Notes under the pieces: model-generated | What the model was told of the DNA's origin: nothing | What the model saw: the letters and a program-made list of their open reading frames with translations, nothing else | Databases searched by the model: none | Translations under genes and position numbers: made by a program | NCBI RefSeq assembly: GCF_003626535.1 | Contig: NZ_RBAL01000001.1 | Coordinates: 434,001 to 498,000, forward strand | Length of the DNA stretch: 64,000 nt | Direction of reading: 5' to 3' | DNA from: Streptomyces hoynatensis | GTDB lineage: Bacteria > Actinomycetota > Actinomycetes > Streptomycetales > Streptomycetaceae | In this document: one piece after another, positions 58,494 to 64,000 of the stretch | Numbering within the stretch: the stretch's first letter is position 1 | How the letters are laid out: every line of letters begins with the position of its first letter

Positions 58494-59990
58494 GGGAGCC
58501 CTTCGGCGCAGTGATAATGCCGTGATATCGCAAATTCATCGTCGTCCGGCGTTCGCGGCGTGTCAACCCCCGGGTCACGCGCCCGGGATTTTTCCCGAAT
58601 GCCCGGCTTCCCGTTGCCTGATTCGCGTTGCTTTCGTTTATGGTTTCCCTTCACGTCATGGATCGCGGCTGTTGTTGTACTTCGCGGGTCCGGACGGAGC
58701 TGCGCCCGTGAATCCCGATGCCTCTCGTGAATCCCGTGAGCCTCGTGAGCCCCGTGAATGCTGCGCGTGCCGTGCGTTTTCGTGTCTCGTGCGGCCGTGG
58801 GGGCGGTGGGTGCGGGTGATTCGGCGGCGGGGGGAAGGGGCTCGTGCCGTGGCCGGGGCCCGGAGGGGAGCGAAGCCGCCGCGCTGCCCCCGCCCGCCGC
58901 ACCCGCCCCCGGCCCGTGGTGGGGCTGAGGGCGTGGGTTTGGTGACCGTTTTCCGGGTGGGGTGCCGGGCGGCGGGGCGGGGCGGCCGGGGGCCCGGGAT
59001 TCGAGTGATTCCCCGAGCGCCGTCGGCCCGTGGCCGTGCTCTACTGGTCGCGCTCGCCCCGCCGTGCCCGCCGCGTCACGCCCGCCCCGCCTGCCCCGCG
59101 ACGCCCGTCTCTCCCTCCCCACCGGTCCGCCGGGCGACCGGCGTTGACCGTTCTCTTACGGGAGTGACCGAATTTAGGTCGAAGGGGGCGTCGTGATGAC
59201 GGATCAATGGCCCCGCGGTGGACAAACCCTTCACTCTGGAAAAGACATCACCGCTCGGGCCGGCGGCCCGGCGGGAGAGGGGCGCAGGCGAACAACCTCC
59301 GTGTGACCGGGTCGCGGAAGGAGGAAACGGGGGAGAACGGCCCGCAGGGACCGGGTGCGGGCCGCGAAGAGGCAGGGACGTCGGATCGGGTGGCGGCGTG
59401 TGCCACCGCGGACGGGCCAGGGGCGCCGTTCGCTCCTGCCTTTCCAGGTCCCGGGGGTCGGCCTGCGCGGTTGCGGCCGGCGAGCAGCGTCCACGAACCC
59501 CCCGCGGGGAGGTGTTCGGGGCATGCGGGAGGCGCGACGCGGCGTGGTGAGCGCCGTGACGCGCGCCGTGGGGCGCGTGCCGGCGGCCGGATACCGGCGC
59601 ACCCGCGCCGGCGAGGTCCGCGCGATGGCGGGCGGACGATTCGCCGCCGGGACGGGACGGTTCCGGGAGGAAACGGTTCGGTGAGCGCCGCCGCCCGCGC
59701 GGAGCCGTCCGGGGCCGCCCGGACCTGCCCCGGGCCGGCGGCCCCGCCCGGCCGCGGGCGGCGCCCCTCGTCCCCGGCCCGCCGGCGGCCCTCGGCGGTC
59801 CGCCCCGGCGCAGCCCCTGCCCGCCGCGCCGCGGCGGGCACGCGAAACGACCATTCACCCTTCGACGAAGCACGGCGTCGCATGCGCACCGCGGCCACCC
59901 GTTGGCGTCCGCGCGCCCTCGCCGTTTCCCAGCCCATGCGCCCGCCCACGCGGGGCGCCTGAACGGCAGACAACCGAAAGGCGATTGGCA
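58494..59990. other. 1.5-kb region between the two clusters with no supported gene
   Basis: The region separates the divergent dioxygenase and SARP genes. The part at about 58500-58700 is distinctly less GC-rich, as expected of a promoter. It includes a CCCGGG...CCCGGG hairpin followed by ATTTTT (58570-58595) and CGTGAATCCCG-like short repeats (58705-58762). Another low-GC island lies at 59145-59250 and holds two weak small ORFs (59196 ATG, 36 codons; 59218 GTG, longer) with GAAGGGGG upstream. The remaining sequence is extremely G/C-rich; its long open frames are compositional. No RNA gene was recognised. Confidence 0.45.
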
Positions 59991-60788
59991 ATGACTCGGT
60001 CTGTGCACCTCGACGTGCAAAAACCCCGCCCCACCCCCGCCCAGGGGGACCGGCTCGGCTCCCACCAGCCGATGCGGCTGTGCCTGCTCGACGGCTTCAG
60101 CATCGACGCCTGGGCCCCCTACCCCTCGCCCGCAAGCCCCTGGCGCATCGTCGCCTACCTCGCCCTCCACGGCCCCACGGCCCGCCAGCGGCTGGCCGGC
60201 ATCCTCTGGCCCGAGGCCACCCAGGAGAACGCCCAGGGCTCGCTGCGCAGCGGCCTGTGGCGGCTCCAGCTCAAGCGGCCCGGCATCATCGACGCCCAGC
60301 GCGGCACCCTCGCGCTGCCCAGGAACGTCACCACCGACGTGGGCGACCTGAGCCGGACGGCCCACGGGGTGCTGGAGACCGGCTCCTTCGGAAACGAGGA
60401 CCTGGCGCGGCTGCTGCGCACCAACCTGCTGCTGCCCGAGTGGCAGGACGAGTGGATCACCCCCGAGCGGGAACGGCTGCGCCAGCTGCACCTGCACGCA
60501 CTGGAGAGCCTCGCCGACCGCCTCGTCGACGCCGGCGAACTCGCCCTGGCCCACCAGGTCAGCCTGGCCGAACTCAGCGCCGACCCGCTGTGCGAGGCGC
60601 CGCACCGCCACCTCATCCGGCTGCACCTGCTGCAGGGCAACCTCGCCGCGGCCAGGCAGCAGTACCGCAGCTACGCCGAACTGCTCACGCGCGAACTCGG
60701 CGTCGCCCCGAACCCGTCCGTCCGCGCGCTGTTCGGCGCCGCGGGCAGCGACCACACCCAGTCCACACCCAGAGGGAAAGCCCGGTAA
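59991..60788 (+). CDS. SARP-family transcriptional activator
   Basis: A 265-residue Streptomyces antibiotic regulatory protein. The N-terminal OmpR-like winged helix is compact (MRLCLLDGFSIDAW, WRIVAYLALHGPTARQRLAGILWPEATQENAQGSLRSGLWRLQ). The bacterial transcriptional activation domain follows (LLRTNLLLPEWQDEWITPERERLRQLHLHALESLADRLVDAGELALAHQVSLAELSADPLCEAPHRHLIRLHLLQGNLAAARQQYRSYAELLTRELGVAPNPSVRALF). SARPs switch on adjacent biosynthetic genes by binding heptameric direct repeats. The ATG at 59991 follows GAAAGGCG; a TTG two codons earlier is also open. It probably controls the PKS-type cluster to the right and might also reach the peptide cluster. Confidence 0.9.
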   Translation: MTRSVHLDVQKPRPTPAQGDRLGSHQPMRLCLLDGFSIDAWAPYPSPASPWRIVAYLALHGPTARQRLAGILWPEATQENAQGSLRSGLWRLQLKRPGIIDAQRGTLALPRNVTTDVGDLSRTAHGVLETGSFGNEDLARLLRTNLLLPEWQDEWITPERERLRQLHLHALESLADRLVDAGELALAHQVSLAELSADPLCEAPHRHLIRLHLLQGNLAAARQQYRSYAELLTRELGVAPNPSVRALFGAAGSDHTQSTPRGKAR

Positions 60789-60793
60789 CACGC

Positions 60794-62371
60794 ATGGATG
60801 GCATACGAGGAACGCAGACCGCCGCCCCCGGACGCGGCACCTCCCCGGCCGGGGGCCGGGACCCGGGCGCGCAGGGGGACCAGGCGCCGACGGTGGGCCA
60901 GGAGGACCCGAGGTACTGGTATCTGAACACCAGGGGGCTCAACCGCAGGCTGAGCGGCGCCCCCGCCACGATCGCCCAGCCCTACAGCACGGAACAGCTG
61001 CGCCGGGCCGTCCAGGACGCCGTGACGGCCGGCCGGCGGATCGCCGTGCGCAGCGGCGGCCACTGCCTGGCGGCGCTGGTCGACAACCCCGAGGTGCAGG
61101 CGCTGATCGACGTCTCGCAGCTCAACGCGGTGGCCTACGACCCCGCGCACCGGGCGTTCTCGGTGGAGTCGGGGGCGATGCTCGGCGAGGTGTACAAGCG
61201 GCTCTACGGCCGCTACGGCGTCGTCGTTCCCGGCGGGACCTGCCCGACGGTCGGGATCGGCGGCTACGTCCTCGGCGGCGGCTTCGGCGCGATGTGCCGC
61301 AGGCACGGCCTGGTCGTGGACCACCTGTACGGCGTGGAGACCGTGGTGGTGGACGCCTCGGGGCAGGCGCGGACCGTGCTCGCCACCAGGGACCCCGAAG
61401 ACCCCCACCACGACCTGTGGTGGGCGCACACCGGCGCGGGCGGCGGGAACTTCGGGGTGGTGGCGCGGTTCCTGTTCCGCTCGCCCGGGGCGGAGGGCGC
61501 CGATCCGGCCCGGCTGCTCCCGGCGCCGCCCGCGGCCTGCCGGATCGCCCAGGTGGACTGGTCCTGGGAGGAGGTGACCGAGCGGGACTTCGCCCGGCTG
61601 CTCGGCAACCACGGCCGCTGGCACGCCGAGAACAGCGGGGTGGACACCGAGCACGACACCCTCTACAGCAGCCTCACCCTCACGTCGAGGGCGGGCGGGC
61701 GGCTGTCCCTCGCGGCCCAGCTGGACGGCTCGCTGCCCGATGCCGAGGAGCGGATGCGGTCCTACCTGGCGGCGCTCACCGCGGGGATGCGCGCCGCCGG
61801 GAAGGTCACCGAACGCACCACGCCGTGGATGGCCGGCGTCCTCGCCTCCCTCTACGCGGCGCTCCCGGCCGGGGCGAACCGTTACACCGGCACCGGCGCC
61901 TACCTGCGCCGCCCCTTCACGCCCGAGCAGGTCGCCACCCTCTACCGCCACCTGTCCGACCCGGACTACGACGGGATCGGGACCGTGGACATCCTCTCCT
62001 GCGGCGGCCGGGTCAACGCCGTCGATCCGGCCGCCACCGTCTGCGCCCAGCGCGACTCGATCCTCAAGGTGTTCCTCGGCTGCGCCTGGGGCGACGCCGC
62101 CGCCGACGCGCGCCACGCCCGGTGGGTGCGGGAGTTCTACCGGGACCTGTACGCGCACACCGGCGGGGTGCCGGTGCCGGACGGCGCCACCGACGGCTCG
62201 TACATCAACTACCCGGACGCCGGCCTCGCCGACCCGGAGTGGAACACCTCGGGGGTGCCCTGGCACACGCTGTACTTCAAGGGCAACTACGCCAGGCTCC
62301 AGCAGGTCAAGCGGCGTTACGACCCGGGTGACCGCTTCCGGCACGCCCTGTCGGTGCGGCTGCCCGACTGA
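60794..62371 (+). CDS. FAD-dependent oxidoreductase with BBE domain (bicovalent flavin)
   Basis: A 525-residue berberine-bridge-enzyme-like oxidase. The FAD domain shows RRIAVRSGGHCLA and VVPGGTCPTVGIGGYVLGGGFG. His90 and Cys150 are in the positions that form the double covalent link to FAD in this family. The C-terminal BBE motif YFKGNYARLQQVKRRYDPGDRFRHALSV is complete. Such enzymes oxidise alcohols, form rings or create double bonds in polyketides and sugars (e.g. aclacinomycin oxidoreductase). No signal peptide is seen. The ATG at 60794 lies five bases after the SARP stop and has AGAGGGAAAG upstream, so it is co-transcribed with the regulator. Confidence 0.9.
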   Translation: MDGIRGTQTAAPGRGTSPAGGRDPGAQGDQAPTVGQEDPRYWYLNTRGLNRRLSGAPATIAQPYSTEQLRRAVQDAVTAGRRIAVRSGGHCLAALVDNPEVQALIDVSQLNAVAYDPAHRAFSVESGAMLGEVYKRLYGRYGVVVPGGTCPTVGIGGYVLGGGFGAMCRRHGLVVDHLYGVETVVVDASGQARTVLATRDPEDPHHDLWWAHTGAGGGNFGVVARFLFRSPGAEGADPARLLPAPPAACRIAQVDWSWEEVTERDFARLLGNHGRWHAENSGVDTEHDTLYSSLTLTSRAGGRLSLAAQLDGSLPDAEERMRSYLAALTAGMRAAGKVTERTTPWMAGVLASLYAALPAGANRYTGTGAYLRRPFTPEQVATLYRHLSDPDYDGIGTVDILSCGGRVNAVDPAATVCAQRDSILKVFLGCAWGDAAADARHARWVREFYRDLYAHTGGVPVPDGATDGSYINYPDAGLADPEWNTSGVPWHTLYFKGNYARLQQVKRRYDPGDRFRHALSVRLPD

Positions 62372-62390
62372 GCGGACCGCGCCCGCAGCG

Positions 62391-62428
62391 CACGGCGGCC
62401 GGCCTCGCAACCGAGGCCGGCCGCCGTG
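62391..62428. terminator. Bidirectional terminator between oxidoreductase and PKS
   Basis: Perfect 17-bp stem (CACGGCGGCCGGCCTCG / CGAGGCCGGCCGCCGTG) with a four-base loop CAAC, between two convergent genes. Confidence 0.85.
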
Positions 62429-62457
62429 TGCCACCCGCAGGATTCCCCGCCCACCCG

Positions 62458-64000
62458 TCAGCGGGGGGCGGCGGGCCGCACCGCGTGGCGCCGCCGCTGC
62501 CAGGGGTAGTGCGGGAGGCCCAGGACCCGCCGCGGCAGCGTCACCTCGACGCCGGGGGCGCCCTCGAAGGGGACGACGTCGGGCGAGGCGGCGCCCTCGG
62601 CGAGCAGCCGCAGCGCCGCGCGGGCCCGGGCAGGACCCGGGGCCGCGACGTAGGCGCCGATCTTGTGCCGGGTGCGGCCCTGGGAGGCGGTGTAGGCGAA
62701 GGCCGGATAGTCGGCCTCGGGCAGATCGTCGAGGAACTCCCCGTAACGCGCCGCGAGTTGCCGCAACGCCTCGGGGGTGCGCGCGGTGAGGACGAAGCCG
62801 GTGGCGCCCTCGGGGCCGCCGGGCGCCTCCTGCCCGGGCGCCTCCTGCCCGGGCTCCGCGGCAGGCGGCGGGCCGACGATGACGTGGGCGTTGGTGCCGC
62901 TGAGCCCGAAGGAGCTGACCCCGGCGAACGCCCCGCTGCGCTCGGTCACCCACGGCTCGGCCCGCGTCGGCAGCACGATCGGCGCCCCGGCGAGGTCGAT
63001 CCGCGGGTTCAGGGTGCGGAAGTTGACCAGCGGCGGCACCACCCGGTGCTTCACGCAGAGCACCGCCTTCAGCAGCCCCGCGATGCCGGCCGCCGCCTCC
63101 ATGTGCCCGAGGTTCGACTTCACCGAGCCCAGGTACAGCGTGCGGTTCGCCGGGCGCCGGCCGAGGGAGGCCAGGACGGCCTCCATCTCGATCGGGTCGC
63201 CCAGGGCGGTGCCCGTGCCGTGCGCCTCCAGCAGCCCGATGTCCTCCGCGGTCAGCCCGGCGTCCGCCAGCGCCGCCTTGATGAGGGCGATCTGGGCGAG
63301 CACGCTGGGGGCGCTGATGCTGGTGGAGCGGCCGTCCTGGTTGACGGCCGAGCCCTGGATCACCGCGTGCACCCGGTCGTTGTCGCGCAGCGCGTCCCGG
63401 TACCGCTTCAGGACGACGATGCCGCTGCCCTCGGCCCTGGCGTAGCCGTTGGCCCGCGCGTCGAAGGACTTGCAGAGCCCGTCGGGGGCCAGCAGCCCGG
63501 AACGGGTCATCACCCGCATCATCCGGGCCGAGGCGATGACGTTGGCGCCGCCGGCGAGCGCGAGGTCGCACTCGCCGCGCAGCAGGGCCTGGCGGGCCAG
63601 GTGCACCGTCACCAGCGAGGAGGAGCAGGCGGTGTCCACGGTCATGGCCGGGCCGGTGAGGCCCAGGGTGTAGGCCAGGCGGCCGGCCGCGAAGGACATC
63701 GCGTTGCCCATCGCCCAGGAGAACTCCGGCTCCTCGGTCTGCCACTCCTTGTAGTCGAGGTGGGACAGGCCGACGTAGGCGCCCACGCGGGCGTCCTGGA
63801 GCCGCTCGGGGACCAGCGCGGCGTCCTCCAGGGCCTCCCAGGCGACTTCGAGGAGCAGCCGGTGCTGGGGGTCGAGGTTGCGGGCCTCGCGGGCGCTGAT
63901 GCCGAAGAAGTCGGCGTCGAAGTCCATCACCTCGTCGAGGAAGCCGCCGCGGGCCGGCACCTCGGCCCACTCCTCCTCGAAGGGCGTCTTGCGGGCCTCG
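62458..64000 (-). CDS. Type I polyketide synthase, C-terminal ketosynthase module (partial)
   Basis: The 3' end of a modular PKS gene that continues beyond the window, so its N-terminus is not seen. A full ketosynthase domain is present. The active-site Cys is in VDTACSSSLVTVHLARQAL, the two histidines in EAHGTGTALGDPIEMEAV and KSNLGHMEAAAGIAGLLKAVL, and the substrate-entry block is GFLDEVMDFDADFFGISAREARNLDPQHRLLLEVAWEALE. After the KS comes the usual linker (TGFVLTARTPEALRQLAARYGEFL), a shortened region and VLGLPHYPWQRRRHAV, the motif normally found after an acyltransferase. The protein then ends. The acyltransferase, reductive and carrier domains are therefore missing from this last module. 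Confidence 0.92.
   Translation of the reverse strand, partial: EARKTPFEEEWAEVPARGGFLDEVMDFDADFFGISAREARNLDPQHRLLLEVAWEALEDAALVPERLQDARVGAYVGLSHLDYKEWQTEEPEFSWAMGNAMSFAAGRLAYTLGLTGPAMTVDTACSSSLVTVHLARQALLRGECDLALAGGANVIASARMMRVMTRSGLLAPDGLCKSFDARANGYARAEGSGIVVLKRYRDALRDNDRVHAVIQGSAVNQDGRSTSISAPSVLAQIALIKAALADAGLTAEDIGLLEAHGTGTALGDPIEMEAVLASLGRRPANRTLYLGSVKSNLGHMEAAAGIAGLLKAVLCVKHRVVPPLVNFRTLNPRIDLAGAPIVLPTRAEPWVTERSGAFAGVSSFGLSGTNAHVIVGPPPAAEPGQEAPGQEAPGGPEGATGFVLTARTPEALRQLAARYGEFLDDLPEADYPAFAYTASQGRTRHKIGAYVAAPGPARARAALRLLAEGAASPDVVPFEGAPGVEVTLPRRVLGLPHYPWQRRRHAVRPAAPR

Noticed and set aside
58384..59196. A 270-residue plus-strand frame upstream of the SARP
   Set aside because: Low-complexity translation that starts antisense to the dioxygenase gene.
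60671..63970. A 1099-residue minus-strand frame spanning the PKS end and the oxidase
   Set aside because: It is out of frame with the ketosynthase and antisense to the oxidase; no domain is recognisable.
1..64000. tRNA or rRNA genes
   Set aside because: No cloverleaf-like GTTCGAATC-type T-loop with matching acceptor stem and no rRNA sequence was recognised.

Overview
The window is very GC-rich DNA with strong G/C third-position bias, abundant GTG starts and 4-bp ATGA/GTGA overlaps. It carries actinobacterial marker families (WhiB-like, DUF402, DUF1707, DUF4245, DUF6542, a Streptomyces-type Tad locus, SARP). Together these point to Streptomyces or a close relative. The block fumC / WhiB / glpX / DUF4245 / xseB-xseA / ispH / DUF6542 / ychF is a conserved actinomycete core neighbourhood, so roughly the first 39.7 kb is chromosomal core and the rest is accessory. 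No rRNA or tRNA gene was recognised.

Region 1 (0.3-14.6 kb) is a Tad/Flp-type pilus and secretion locus. It holds cpaB, a CpaE-like ATPase, two TadE-like pseudopilins, cpaF, tadB and tadC. After an insertion of two WXG100-like genes and a methyltransferase come a Flp prepilin, a TadG-like protein, a lipoprotein, an OmpA-domain protein and the prepilin peptidase. Region 2 (15.2-39.7 kb) is housekeeping: cis-prenyltransferase, PhoH-PIN, a transglycosylase-like protein, an AI-2E exporter, a membrane alpha/beta hydrolase, a PadR-regulated ABC transporter, fumarase, a SpoIIE-type phosphatase, AhpC, a WhiB protein, GlpX, exonuclease VII, IspH and YchF. Several of these genes look leaderless, with a TANNNT hexamer 6-7 nt before the start codon.

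Region 3 (39.7-45.1 kb) is a decayed accessory patch after a strong terminator. It contains an intact YefM-YoeB toxin-antitoxin pair, a frameshifted CHAT-domain remnant, an MFS exporter, two degenerate CRISPR-like repeats, an IS5-type transposase and a broken Uma2 gene. Region 4 (45.1-49.3 kb) is a three-gene module: an unrecognised protein, a MoxR-like AAA ATPase and a HEXXH/vWA protein. A short upstream ORF is coupled to the first gene.

Region 5 (49.5-58.5 kb) is the most interesting part. Eight same-strand genes read right to left: a TauD-like dioxygenase, an FMN alpha-hydroxy-acid oxidase-like enzyme, a 19-residue peptide gene (MKFFSRLTRKSMPGRYPWH) with a complete AAGGAGGTG ribosome binding site, two strong hairpins, a cytochrome P450, an alpha/beta hydrolase (peptidase-like), an ATP-grasp ligase, an MFS exporter and a saccharopine-dehydrogenase-like protein. 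The arrangement looks like a P450-centred RiPP (ribosomal peptide) biosynthetic cluster whose core would be the aromatic C-terminus RYPWH. I do not recognise it as a described family. Region 6 (60.0-64.0 kb) begins a second natural-product cluster: a SARP activator, a berberine-bridge-type flavin oxidase and the C-terminal end of a type I PKS whose last ketosynthase is not followed by an acyltransferase.
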